Assembly (NCBI GenBank): GCA_032622095.1
Contig: CP136066.1
Span: forward strand, 8,515,784-8,579,783
From: Siphonodentalium dalli
Lineage: Eukaryota > Mollusca > Scaphopoda > Gadilida > Siphonodentaliidae
DNA: 64,000 nucleotides
Direction: 5' to 3'
The notes beneath the pieces were generated by a model. That model worked only from the letters and a program-made list of their open reading frames with translations, ran no database searches and was not told the DNA's origin. Positions 25,687 through 37,900 of this stretch are shown here, piece by piece (positions within the stretch are counted from its first letter, which is position 1; each line of letters opens with the position of its first letter). The translations under genes and the position numbers were made by a program.

Positions 25687-26400
25687 TAGTGGGAAATGTT
25701 CAGATAACACCCCATTTGTTGAAATTAGTATCTGAACATCTCCTAAGGGAACAACCCGTCAATATTTATTTAGAATAGAAAGTGTTAATCTTTTTTATGT
25801 GTGTATTGGACAAATGTTAAATACGGTATTCGTCTGAGCTGCGATGAAAATATATCCCCGCTGGGTATGTTAACGGATGCAATGTAACAAATGTGATGCA
25901 TTTGTCTGAACATATCAGTAGTATTTAAGATATTGCAAATTGATGATAAATTGTGTACTGCTATGAACCAAACCAGTTGGTACCAAATTGGCTACCAACA
26001 ATATAATTTTCCAAAAAGTCTTTATTTCCCCAGTTATGCCTGTTACTCTAGGAGTAGTTCTGGTGTTACCATGTCATCTATATATATATATGTAGACATA
26101 ACCAGGTCGACCGAAATGATGTGGATATTGCATATTAATCAATTGGAACAGTTCATAGCATACATCAACTGATTTAAGAATAAAACTGAACACATGATTT
26201 ATGTGGCTAACATTGTAGCATGATGCAAGCACCCGTGGCCGCCATGTGATGCCGTTCCGTTTACATTCCCTTCTCATCTGTTCTCCATATTGTATAACAT
26301 CGTTCCGTTAAACAATAACAATTTGCATACTAATTAGAACCTCTGCTGATACGATTTATGAACAGTAACATTAACGGTAGTTATCCATTTTAGAAGTTGT
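25687..26400 (+). repeat. Dispersed direct repeat, copy 1
   Basis: The block from ATGTTCAGATAA through 'aaccaaaccagttggtacca' to 'tgtggatattgcat' is matched in order by 28,218-29,000 at lower identity. No ORF is conserved. It includes the TCTGAACATCTCCTA repeat motif. Confidence 0.7.
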
Positions 26401-28210
26401 TCTTAAATGAAACCATGCAATGTGACAACACTTACAATAGCAAAGCGTTGCTTTCTATAACGGATCACAGATCTTTCGTCTGTTTATTCTACTGACCTTC
26501 GCAGCTTACTTTTGTCTCTCCCGTGTGATGGTCAATACGCTTCTAATTATCCGAACATTGTTACTAAATTTGGATTAGTATTCGTAAAAAATAACTACTT
26601 TGGGTAAGATTATTCTCAACTGCCACTTGATCAACTGAGTGTTTCACATCAATTTAAGAACCGAAAAAAACATCTTTTACTCTGCTTTTGGAGAACTAAT
26701 TTGTAGCATTTATCTACTGATTTAACTCACCTGGTAAACGGTGTTGGTTACGACAATGAACACATGCTCTATGTGGCTAGCATTGTAAACTGATACAAGC
26801 ACTTGTGTTTGTCATGTAATGCCGTTCAGCGTCAAATAGTTGCTTTCTTTGATGACGGCTGACATATCTTTCGTCTGTTGATTCTGCTGGTCTTACCTGA
26901 CTTGCCACTTTATCTGTATGAGCAATCTATTTGATGTTTATCTTCGGTAAATCTTCGCAGCTTGATTTTGCCTCTCGTATGATGGGTCAATATGCGTATA
27001 ACTATCCGGCAATTTGGATTAATATTGGTAAATAATAACTACTTTAAGCAAGATTAGTATCAACTTCTATTTGATCAGCCTACCGGAGTGTTTCACATCA
27101 CTTTAAGAACCATAATTAGATACTGGGCTTTTGCAAAAAATATTTTGTCAGTTTTTAAAATCTAACATGAATATATATATTCTACATTCCAAACATAAGG
27201 CAAAAAGATAAGATCACCTGCTCAATAATCTACTTGTCACCCAAAAACATTGACCAGGTAGACATATGTGTACGTTCGAATATTATTTGCTAAATCATCT
27301 CAAGTTCAACCCAATTGAAACTCATCATAAAATTATATCATAATTGTAACCACTTGCAGGATATTAGTAACATTGACGGTTGTCATTTATTTTGGAAGTT
27401 TTGTTCTTAAACGGAATCATGCAATACGACAACACGTGCAGAGCAAATAGTTGCTTTCTCAGCTTTCCCTGATAACGGCTCACATATCTTTATTCTGCTG
27501 TTATTGCATGACTTGCCACTTTATCCCTTGTAACCATCTTTTGATAATCTCCGGTAAATCTTTGCAGCTTATTTTGCTTTTGCCTCTTCTCGTCTGATGG
27601 GTCAATGTGCTTATAATTATCCGAAAATTTGGATTAATATTGGTAAAAAATAACTTCTATGGGCAAGATTATTCTCAACTTCTATTTGATCACGTTACCA
27701 GAGTGTTTCACATCACTTCAATAACCACAATCAGATTCTGGGTATTTGTTGGAATAGTTTGTCAGTTTTTAAAATCGTGCCCGAATTTAAAACTGAGTGA
27801 GAAATGGTATTGCACGAATTTGAATACTAACTAAGGCATTTTGGAATGCCCAGAAACAGTGACCAGCCATGCACAGGTGTACATTGCGAGCCCTGATGCA
27901 GTCGACATCTAACAGCAACACCAATAATTTTCACTTTTCATCGTCTGGGGTTTTTTCCCAATCACGAATATGTGTAACTACCAAACTATACACTACTAAA
28001 TTAATTCCAATTATATAACCAGAATTCCCATATGGCACAAACTTCAATCCTCCTCGGTTCTTTGTGTGAGTTGAACCTGCATGTAAAGCGAGAAATGGTA
28101 TTAACAATTTCCAAATTGTGTCACCATTGGACGGTCTGATACTCATTTAGCGGGGCGTTCAGGTAATAAAAGCAGATGAAAGACAGAAAAACAATTCAAG
28201 AGCAGAGATG
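26400..28210. repeat. Internal diverged repeats
   Basis: Segments such as 'gaacacatg.t.tatgtggct', 'caaatagttgctttct' with 'gacttgccactttatc', and 'gagtgtttcacatcactt' recur two or three times (about 26.19, 26.76, 27.06, 27.44 and 27.70 kb). This is a block of overlapping old duplications. No gene is supported; the minus-strand frame at 27,931-28,146 is unrecognised. Confidence 0.55.
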
Positions 28211-28217
28211 ATTCATT

Positions 28218-29000
28218 GGTGTGAAGTGTTCAGATAATCCGTTCAACAAACACCATATGGTTATTTGTTGAACTTTGTATCTGATTATTGTTGAACTTTG
28301 TATCTGAATAATTTCCTAAAGGAACATCGCGTCAATAGGTATTTAGTATAGAAAGGGTTAGTATGGTGTATATGCATATTGGACCAACCGATGTTAGAGA
28401 CAAATTCAACACAATATTTCGAAATCAGGTAACACAAGTCAATCCGTGCCATCGTTTATTAATCAACAACAAGAATCACTAAGGAAACATTCACGATGCA
28501 TCAACTACATGTGAAATACAGTATTCATCTGAACTTGAGCTGCGATGAAAATATAATCTCGTTTGGTTTGGTATTGGATCCAAAGTAACAGATGTGATGC
28601 ATCTGTGTGAACACATCAGTAATGTTTCAAATATTCCAAATCGATGGTAAATTGTGCAATGTTAAGAACCAAACAAGTTGGTACCATATTGGCTACCAAG
28701 AATTTTTTTTTAAATTGTCTTTAGTTCTCCAATTATGCCTGTTGCCATAGGAGTAGCTATGGTGTTACCATATCATGTATATAATTTTGTAGACAATCAG
28801 CTCGACCGACTTCCATGTGGATATTGCATAGTAATCGCATGGAACAGTTGATATCATGCATCAACTACTTTAACAATTAAACTGAACACATAATCTATAC
28901 ACGCACACGTGACTGTCATGTGATGCCGCTCTTTTCATAATCCTTTCTCTTCTGTTCTACATAGTGTAAAACACTTCTTGCGTTCTACAATAACAATTTG
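28218..29000 (+). repeat. Dispersed direct repeat, copy 2
   Basis: Diverged copy of 25,687-26,400, with 'gttcagataatccgttcaac' at the left and the ATGTGGATATTGCAT block at the right. A short internal duplication (GTTGAACTTTGTATCTGA twice near 28,267 and 28,286) is private to this copy. Confidence 0.7.
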
Positions 29001-29017
29001 CATACTAATTGGAACAG

Positions 29018-29073
29018 AGTTATTGGTCATAAATCGAATTAGGCAAGCCTAATACGAATTATGACCAATAACT
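29018..29073. repeat. 56-bp hairpin
   Basis: AGTTATTGGTCATAA at the left and TTATGACCAATAACT at the right, meeting near AGGCAAGCCT, form an almost perfect inverted repeat. Probably a tiny MITE or MITE relic. Confidence 0.7.
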
Positions 29074-31310
29074 ATGTCAATGGTTAGTCTTATATTACGA
29101 TATCAGGATTACATTATGTACCCCCGTGTACGAAAGATCGGATTATGGGCACGAAATAATGTATTATCCATACGGCAGTTCTCGGAATATTTGTATGATG
29201 TTTGAATATTATTTGCTAAATTAACCCAACACTTACAATATGTCATAATTGTGTCCACATGCAGGGTATTAGTAATATTTAGGGTAGACACGGTTTAGCA
29301 TCTAGTGTGTAATCTGATTCATTTTAATTTTGTATTAAACTTGTAGTTGTGTCTGTAAAATGGACCTGTTGATAAGATAATCTTTTGTCTAGTTATGACA
29401 GTTATGTTTTAATTCGTTTCACTCGAACACACATTATTTACTGAATAACAACTTTGAATTCTATAAAATGAAGTTTTAGTCTAGAAACACAGGTAACATG
29501 GCAGGCTTGTCGTTGCGCATATAGCATTATCTTACCTACTACAATCACACATAATCCTCTATTACGGAACATGAATCATTAGTTCTCTTCCTTTAAAGTG
29601 AATCATATTGTCATGATCTACACTTTTGCGTTATATATTATTTACGTATATTGACAATCAACATGTTCGTTAGTCAATAAATCAATAGTCAATAAAATGT
29701 CTGTATTCGTTGTTCAGGTGAAATTGATAGCACCGCTCATTAAATGGCAGATTGTTCTAAAGAATGTCAGTATAAATGTGGCGCCACCATGAGCATGAGC
29801 ACTATTTGTGTTTTACTCAGTAAGTTGTCGTCTGGGTGGAGCCAAGAAGGCAGCATCAAGACCAAGATGAGCTTCAGTTATACATTATCATTATACAAAG
29901 ACAATTGATCATATCTTCACCTCAAGAGCTCGAGGTTATCATAACAATTGAATACTCGATCATATCAATTTCTGACCTACAGGTCTTCCTTATATCATTG
30001 TAATTGAACAAATGGTACAAGAGTGGACTTGGCGTTTTGTTGTACGACAATGATAGTCTCTAAAATGGCCAACTTTGTTTGCTGAGTTCATTTGTATTCT
30101 ATTCGATTTATTAGATGGAAACCGTCATCATGCGGTAGCATGTGATGATAAATTAACACGGTAAAATCATTGGTTTGTTAAATTCCAATAGAATAGTCTT
30201 TTAAGTAGTTGGGAGGTTTTTCTATTGAAGAGCACCGTTGTGTATGTATATAATCATACCACTAATGTTACTCTTATCATATTTGAACCAAATGTATCAA
30301 CCATAATTATGGTAAACCCGTAGCACTCAATTATTTAAAATAAAGTTTTGAACAGGGACATAACTAAAAGGTTGGGGTGAAGGAGAATATCACTGAATAT
30401 GTTCGACCATCCAGGGCCCTTTGCGCCCAACTAGTCTCGTAACGTAAAGGGTATCGGTTGAGCAGTGTGGATGTCCACATTGGAATTTCCGAGTCCTGAC
30501 CGCTCACTCCCATAGCCCATAACTTGACCAAACTTCATTTTGCACATCATATTTGATTGCAATTTTACAACTGATACCTCAAGTTTTCCATATGTAGAAA
30601 ATTCCTGCGATGCCTCCTTTTTATTACCGACCTGCCCCATTTAAATATACACTTATTTTAATTGGCACTATCCTTGGACCATACACACCAACTGTCAGTT
30701 TAGTCAGGTGGTTTCAGAGAAGAAAATATTGAAAGCGTTTCATATAACCGTGATTTAGTTGGATAGACAAGTTGTAAAGTCCACTTGGCCCGTCATTTGT
30801 CGACCCCGTTTTAACAAATCTGTATCGCCGTCACATAAGGACTCTCCATACTATATATGAGCTTACTCGGTCCGATGACTATGTTGCAAAAGAGTTATTC
30901 CCCTGACCGCTCATTTTGACTTGGTGACCCTATCTGAACAAATCTGAATCCCGATCAACAAAGAACCTCCAGATTAAATATAAGCTTCAATCACATGTTG
31001 AAAAGTAAAAAAAAGGCATATTCCAGCTAGTGGTCGTGATTCACATGTTTTATGAGGCAGGGTATGGTAGGAAAGAATCAGCCTAGATTGAGTCACTACA
31101 AGTCAGTAGATATGCGCCTTCTGCACTGCAATAACGAAGCATATAAATACAAATACTTGCAGCAGATTATGTTTAGTCGAGGACATGTAAAACATGTTTA
31201 ATAATTTATTTCTATAGCGTTATTCAAAATGCTCTAAAACGCGTTCGTGGCTTACAAAGCAGTCATACCGTTAACATATTTATGATCACAGCTTCAGATA
31301 AATGGAATAT
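29074..31310. other. Intergenic, weak repeats only
   Basis: No gene recognised. Around 30,790-31,030 a 120-bp-scale degenerate repeat is visible (phrases like 'aacaaatctg.atc.c.gtcac'). Confidence 0.4.
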
Positions 31311-31315
31311 ATTCC

Positions 31316-31792
31316 ATGAATGTTAGTGGATATTCAAAGTCCAAGTCAAACGTTCATGTAAAGTATATTGTTATGAATGTATATACTCAGGCAAACTCGG
31401 GTATCGTTAACACAATAGAAATATGTGATCGTTCAACCATGCATTTTGAAACATTAATGTTTAAACACCTTTCACATCGACTAAACGCCGAACAGTTTTC
31501 ATTGATTTCGTTGTCGCCACGTGTTCATCACCCAATTCGGATCAGAATTCATCTACCATATAGGCGGTGGATAGACACGTTTTATTTGTATGGTGGCAGT
31601 TGTGTCAAATACATCACACTGAAAAACGTCGCAAATCTACTCTTAAAGACATATTATGTACTTGTTCGGGTGCATGAAACTGATAAGTTAGTATTCAGGT
31701 GCTACGCCAACTGGATGAATGTAGCATTCTACCAACATCACCGAAAAGCTCAAGCAAATCGACTGTACCACTCGATAGAAAACATTGTCTGA
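31316..31792 (+). CDS. Unrecognised ORF, 158 residues
   Basis: One of the longest ORFs outside the named elements (158 codons from an ATG). The product is basic and rich in His, Tyr and Arg, with no signal peptide, clear membrane segment or family motif I can name. There is no TATA box or polyadenylation signal close enough to persuade, and the neighbours are intergenic. It may be a chance frame, an exon, or a relic of a mobile element. Confidence 0.2.
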   Translation: MNVSGYSKSKSNVHVKYIVMNVYTQANSGIVNTIEICDRSTMHFETLMFKHLSHRLNAEQFSLISLSPRVHHPIRIRIHLPYRRWIDTFYLYGGSCVKYITLKNVANLLLKTYYVLVRVHETDKLVFRCYANWMNVAFYQHHRKAQANRLYHSIENIV

Positions 31793-32985
31793 ACTATGCT
31801 AAATTGTAAATATCTACTTCTCGAATCGGGACGTTTCTATCGGCAATAAACTAACGAAAACGATTTCGCCATCGGCGGTCATTGCAGTTAATTAATATAT
31901 AAGAATGAGGATGTGTGTTGTCAATTTAGATATACCATTTGTAAAAATAACTACTTTTAACAAGATTATTCTACATTTCTATTTGATCAACCTACCGAAG
32001 TGTTCCGCCAACAAATCGAGTAGGATAATTCGTCAAAATCCAGACACTCATGAGGTTCTATTTTTATTACATATCTCAGTATCATAGTAAGTTGACTCAC
32101 ATTCGTTCATCTCCGGTACAGAAAATGTGAATTTAATTGAGTTTTAACGGCATTTTAGGGTTAACGCAACAATCAGACAGAGAGCCCGTCTATCCACGAG
32201 TCAACTTGACCCGCGCAAAGGTGTTAATTGGGTTTTCTCAGATTTTCCAAAAAAGTAACCCAATCAGCATATTGCGATTTTGACAAGTGGGTTGTCGCCC
32301 TTGCGTTGAAAAGTTGAAAAAGTAAAAATAGTAACGGCGAGAGCCAGTCTAACAACACTGAATGAAATAGTTCCGTCGACAGATTGCACTAGTGCGATTC
32401 TGAGAATTATCACACGCCTGGAACGTCGTGCGATCATGCGAATTACGTTGATAGATATGTAATAAAAATGAATATCAGTAATTCAGTTATCATGCTGGAC
32501 GATTACGACGCCTGAACACCTTTGTGAATTTGATGAAGACTCGGAAATAGTACAAATGTTTGCAAATGGTGGATTTACCCGCCCCGATCATCACAGGATT
32601 GTAAAACCAATAACTATGGGTTTAAATTTATTGATTTATGTAAATATTCAGTTGTGCTGATATGTAATGGTCGAGTATGTGCTGACATGGGCATACGTAA
32701 GACAACAAATCAAGACATAAGAGTCATTGACTATGTGATGTGTTATCCCAATACATGTGATAATACGTTGGTGTTTCTATAAACGTAGTATGCCCTAGTC
32801 GGCGTCCTAATCAGATTCCAATAAAAGAATATGTCACATTGGGGTGATGAGAGTCACCATTAAACTATGGTCTAAATTGACAAGAAACATATTTATCAAA
32901 TTTATCCATAGCACAGCTGACTAATGAGTTGACTTATTTGGAAAACAGCTGTGAGGTGAGTTATCCGATAAATTGGCCGGAAACA
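31793..32985. other. Intergenic, no gene seen
   Basis: No supported gene. The stretch ends at the start of the LINE fragment. Confidence 0.4.
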
Positions 32986-32989
32986 TTTT

Positions 32990-33835
32990 AGGAGCAGCTG
33001 TAAATGCACTGGGAATGAAAAATAAAAGAAATGGTTGCTATCCGAAATATAAGGCACGAATGTCATGGTTTGGTGTTAACTGTTCGAACTCACGTAGGGC
33101 ATACATACAAGCCAGAAAGGCATATATATATACGATAAAGATCTAATGAAAATAATAAATTCATGTTAAAATGCAGAAGAATATATAAAAAAAAGACATA
33201 CTGAGAAGTAAATTGTTATATAATGTAAAAATCAGAAGTACGGTCCGTCTTTTAAAATACAATATTCCAAAGCAATATTGGAAAGTTATCAGATAAATAG
33301 AAAAAGTGGAAATCGATCAATGCCCTCTATTGAACAATTCCGTTCAGAATTTCTAACACATCACTGAAGATTAATGATAGTCCACTACCTGAACCTGTAT
33401 TACCATGCTTTAATGATTCTCTGTTAAACAAACCATTGGATCTGGGTGAACTTGAGAAACAGTACACTCATTAAATAATGTGAAGGCTCCAGGTGTGGAC
33501 AAAATAACTATATATAACGAATATATTAAAGACTATTTTTTTTAAATTGCAACATCTGTATCTGAGACTATTCAACATTATATTAAAAACAGGCTTTATC
33601 CCACACAGTTGGAGTGTCGGCCTAATTAAACACGTGTACAAGTCCGGTAACCATCAATCACCCAGTAATTACAGACATATAGCTCTAGTTGGCTGGCTTG
33701 GTAAATTATTGTCAAGTATCTTAAGTTCGAGAATACAAGATTTCCTAGATACGAATGATGTTATATCAGTCAGGCAGGATCCCGAAAACAGTTGTCTACA
33801 TTGGACCATCTATTTACATTGAATACAGTTATTGA
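32990..33835 (+). pseudogene. Broken LINE (non-LTR retrotransposon) RT fragment
   Basis: The open stretch 33,547-33,822 reads like the fingers/palm part of non-LTR reverse transcriptases: KTGFIPHSWSVGLIKHVYKS, then NYRHIALVGWLGKLLSSIL and a following QAG-type motif in a shifted frame near 33,770. Upstream, other frames carry degraded linker sequence (WFGVNCSNSRRAYIQARKAY near 33,070). Stops and frame shifts are frequent and the catalytic YxDD part is missing, so it is a dead, truncated copy. The clade is not assigned. Confidence 0.8.
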
Positions 33836-33839
33836 ATGA

Positions 33840-34729
33840 TTAATAAATTGTAGGCTTTATTGTGTTTTCATCGTGCGTTCACATTGGTGTAGATCTGTAT
33901 ACAGAATTGTGTCTTGTATCGCGGATTAATGTGATCACAACATGATTACTAGTAGTGAACGCGCGCTCATCAGTACTCTTGTAAAGGACAATGCCCGTTC
34001 GCGTCAGTTAAGCCAAAATAATGACTCATGCGCTATCAGCCGAACAGGGACGTGCCTATATGCACACGTTGGTGGGGTCCACATTGTAATTTCCAACTGC
34101 ACCCATACCCTTGAAACAGACCAATTCTACGAGCTTTAAAGTACAAGAACAATTTCAACATAGCGTTGGTTTGAAATTTCCAACAAATTTTGGGTCAGGT
34201 ATGAAATTTCCAACTGTTGAAAAAAAATACCAAAGTTGGGGGGTGCCACGTCCCTGGTACCGCATCAGCGTCGATGTTCATAGATTCAGCCGAATCTACG
34301 AGAAGCAGGAAACATGTCGCACAATTTCAGAAAGAGTTGACGCCATATCAAAAAAAAATTTCGCCACTCTGCGAACCGAGTTTCTTATTTCTGATTCAGC
34401 AATATGCAAAATCGTCCCAGATGTTTGCCAGAAATTACGCCAACGCGAAAGGTTGCAAAATTAATTTTATCTGATGACTGAAAATTTGCTACGAGTGCAA
34501 TTTGGCTGTTAACTGGGTGCATATAATAGTTTAATTAAGGATGTGCCTGACCTGGTTAATAAATTCAGTTAATGATAGTAACTACTGATACTGTATGTGT
34601 AATACTATAATTTGAGTTACGTTTTGTATACAGTCATGTCACTAACTTATTTGACAACGATCAGCAAACGATGTATTTTGTTTCAGACTATTGTCTCTAT
34701 GGATTCATATAACTCCACGTGCATGATAA
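33840..34729. other. 3' flank of the receptor gene
   Basis: No gene recognised. The 117-residue frame at 34,111-34,464 overlaps another and lacks motifs. The 3' UTR of the receptor gene should lie at the right of this stretch. An ATTAAA variant signal occurs on the minus strand near 34,531-34,536, unproven. Confidence 0.35.
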
Positions 34730-34967
34730 TTAGTCCTGCGCTGATGTAGCGTCCCTCCTCCGCTTCAATCTCCCGTAGATTATTTCGACCAAGATACAGA
34801 TCCAGCTGATAACAATTCCCATAAACACGACATAGAAGGCGCTTTGTACATCTATTAATGTGATCGGTGCTGCTCCAGTGTTAGCCAGCCTAGCGCACGT
34901 GTCGTTGTGGTTCCACCATTTCTGCCTCCAGACTTTGATCAAACCACTCTCAGTAAAAGACAACACT
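34730..34967 (-). CDS. iGluR-like last exon (end of S2, M4, stop)
   Basis: The acceptor TTTTTCAG precedes 34,967. The first base completes a Lys codon begun in the previous exon. It encodes LSFTESGLIKVWRQKWW, the family's end-of-S2 helix, then a linker. M4 follows (AFYVVFMGIVISWICILVEI), then a short basic cytoplasmic tail (LKRRRDATSAQD) and TAA at 34,730-34,732. Confidence 0.88.
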
Positions 34968-37900
34968 CTGAAAAACAAATGTTAATTTGGAATGCGAAAC
35001 ACACTGACACGACCCCATACATTTATAACTTTTAATTTCATGTGAATCCCCCCTAGTGAGGATGCTTGTTCTGGTTCTGAGAACTGGTGTCAATATCAAC
35101 TGGGATGTTCTCCAACTATATATATTCGGGATATGTTCAGTATTATTTAAGAAATAACTCTTGCTTCGATTAAGGTTATACAGTTATAACCGAAAAGTTT
35201 GAACATAAATGCTATAACGCGTGTAGCGCAGTTATAGAAAATTTATCTTCAAATTGTTCTGTTATAACTCATAACCTTGATCAAAACAAGAGTTATTTCT
35301 TATAATTGAATCCGTCATTTCACAGTAGAAACACCAAAAACAAAAGTTAGAAGCATAACGATCGTATAACATTGAGACTATTTCCGACGAAAAATACATT
35401 TGTTGAAAGAGACACCGGTCACTCAAAACTGGTGTTCATCGAATGATGAAATCGCGTCGGCAAATTCAGCGTTTTTGATTGGCTGGTCGCAACTCATCGG
35501 GCTTCGGGCAGCTGCAACTTGTACGTGGGCTTGATTTATTCGACCGTGATGACACAAACCCGTGTTGGTTTTAATTCCAGTGTTTCACTTCTTTGCAATG
35601 TTCAATCGTGTTGATTTGTCTGGTTACTTTTGCACTGATTATTAGCATCTAGCACGGTTATTGTCAGTACAGTCATACTCGAAGGAATTATGATGCAGCA
35701 CCGAAATTTCATGTTAAATCATAAGAATTATCCAACTGTTTACAGGTACATTTTTAGGCACGCGGTATAGGCATGGTCAATCGATGCTGCTGTCATTTCT
35801 GTAGTTAGAAAATAATCAAGAAATTTAGGTTACCGAGATATAACCGAAATGGTCACGTGTGTGTCAACCAATTGTTTTTCAGTATTCCGTGGATTGACAT
35901 CTTATGATTAAAATATTGAGGACTATTTCACCTTACCCAGTAATCGCATACCTTACTCGTGTTTAAAATCGCGTGGTAGTATTTTTCGCTCAGTTTTAAA
36001 TTCACGCACTTTGATTTCCCGCACCACGCTGTGCAAATTCAAAGCTGACACAAATATTTCCGTATAAACGTCGTTTATCTAATGGAACTTGTAGTTCTTA
36101 ATCGTCCATGAAGGTGTGTAGATTATACAAACACCACAGGACAAAAATATACACCAATCAGAACAGTTCATTGTTTAGTGATGAAGATGCCAGTTTATAT
36201 CGCCCCATATAATCATGCACATGACATGTAAATAGTTCTGGACATCATTGACAGGTCATCTAAACAGGTGCATGTTGCAGACAGGGAACATAAACAGTTG
36301 GGTGCATATATTGAAAATGCTCGATTCGGATTATATCTCAGCTTCACTCCTGTGTTGTATGGTTGGAGAACCGCATTCCCGCACCTTCAGTCCAGTAAAT
36401 ATATTAGTTCTTACAAGCATTGCCATGTAAAAAAATGGTACCATGATATATCGATATACATATACACACCATTGTTGGGATTGATGGCAAGCAAATATAA
36501 TTGTCCATAGCTTAATATAATCAGACTGTTATCCCGAAAACCCGCACATTATCTCCTTATAATAGAACTTGATTTACGTAGATAATCCGCTTAGAATCGC
36601 CTGATTTTGAGTCGATTATGTGCTGAAAATGAGAACTTTTTGGTCACATCGACTCATAATGAGGCGATTCTCAGCATTCTATGTGCGGACAATGACACAA
36701 AGAAGCCAACTCACAACTGATCAGGTGTACGCTCTTTAACACATGTTTTCACTGCGCCATAAAATTAAATAACAGCTATGGGTCCATTATCTGCTTATAT
36801 CGGATTCAAATAATCACATTATGTACATCTTTCACATTATAAGTCGATTATGTGCGTATTGGGGCGAGGATATGTTGAATATAATAGTCCATTATCATAA
36901 CACTCTTAATGTTCATGTGGATGCATGCTGTCAACGTGGAAGTCGTACTGTTTTTCGCTCAGTTTTAAATTCGCGCACCAATGGGTGTGTAAAAAATAGT
37001 ACTGTGCGGATTTAAATACGAGTAAGATATTCAATTTAGTGGATAGCTGTGTCCTTTATCTGTGTATGTTTGTTTTAAGAAGGCGCCCAGTCCTTGAATG
37101 TTTCAACAACAATCTTAATTTCACACTAATCAATTCGAAGGGAAAATCAGTATCCTCTATAACCAATGTATGCTATAGTACTATAAAAAAAAAATCACTA
37201 TCCTCTATAACCAATGTATGCTATAGTAGAATAACAACAACTCTTCACCCTCAAAATCTGAGAGATAATTTCCAACTACGTAGAAAATTGGTTTTAAAAA
37301 ACCCATATTTGTTTAGGTAGATCGATAGAGTTTGACAGAAAATATTTGCATTATTTAGACTATGAACCCAAGTAGGGTATGCGCTCAGTCTACCATCTGA
37401 AATCATGACTGTACTATGTGAAAATAAATAAAACACTCATTGCATATTATATTTTTTGGCAGCCAATTGCAGAACTATTGTTATTGGACCACAGTGTCTG
37501 TTGAATGTCACATTAAGAGTGCTAACCAAAATCTGAATGCCATAATATGAAACACGATCGTATTGGCTAGCATAAAACATTATATTTGGTATTTTCGATG
37601 TCTTACTTTTCTGTGAAGATTTCGGTGTACGGCGAATTATTCTGGAACCCTATTGCGTACAGATATGGGTAAATATGGTCATCAAGTACATGTATGGAGC
37701 AATCACGAGCGGCTTCAACCTCTAGAATAGTTCTGTCGTTGATATAAACGTAGTTGTATGAAAGTAGCTTCCCCATGTGCACATCATGACTTGTGCTGAG
37801 GACGCCCGGATCCGTTTGGTACGTGGTCTCTATCTCGGTCCATAGCTTCTTCACGAGGCTGATTTTAGATCGCTGCAAGATATATATATACGCCTTGTCA

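Larger units (their letters stand above)
34968..37606. other. Intron with MITEs and a dispersed repeat
   Basis: A 2.6-kb intron. It holds the hairpin element at 35,148-35,302, the hairpin at 36,542-36,688 and the dispersed repeat at 37,110-37,480. A phrase TTTTTCGCTCAGTTTTAAATTC occurs near both 35,978 and 36,950. No additional exon is recognised. Confidence 0.6.

Noticed and set aside
34111-34464. 117-residue plus-strand frame
   Set aside because: Overlaps another frame, has repetitive KFPT phrases and no motif; treated as chance.
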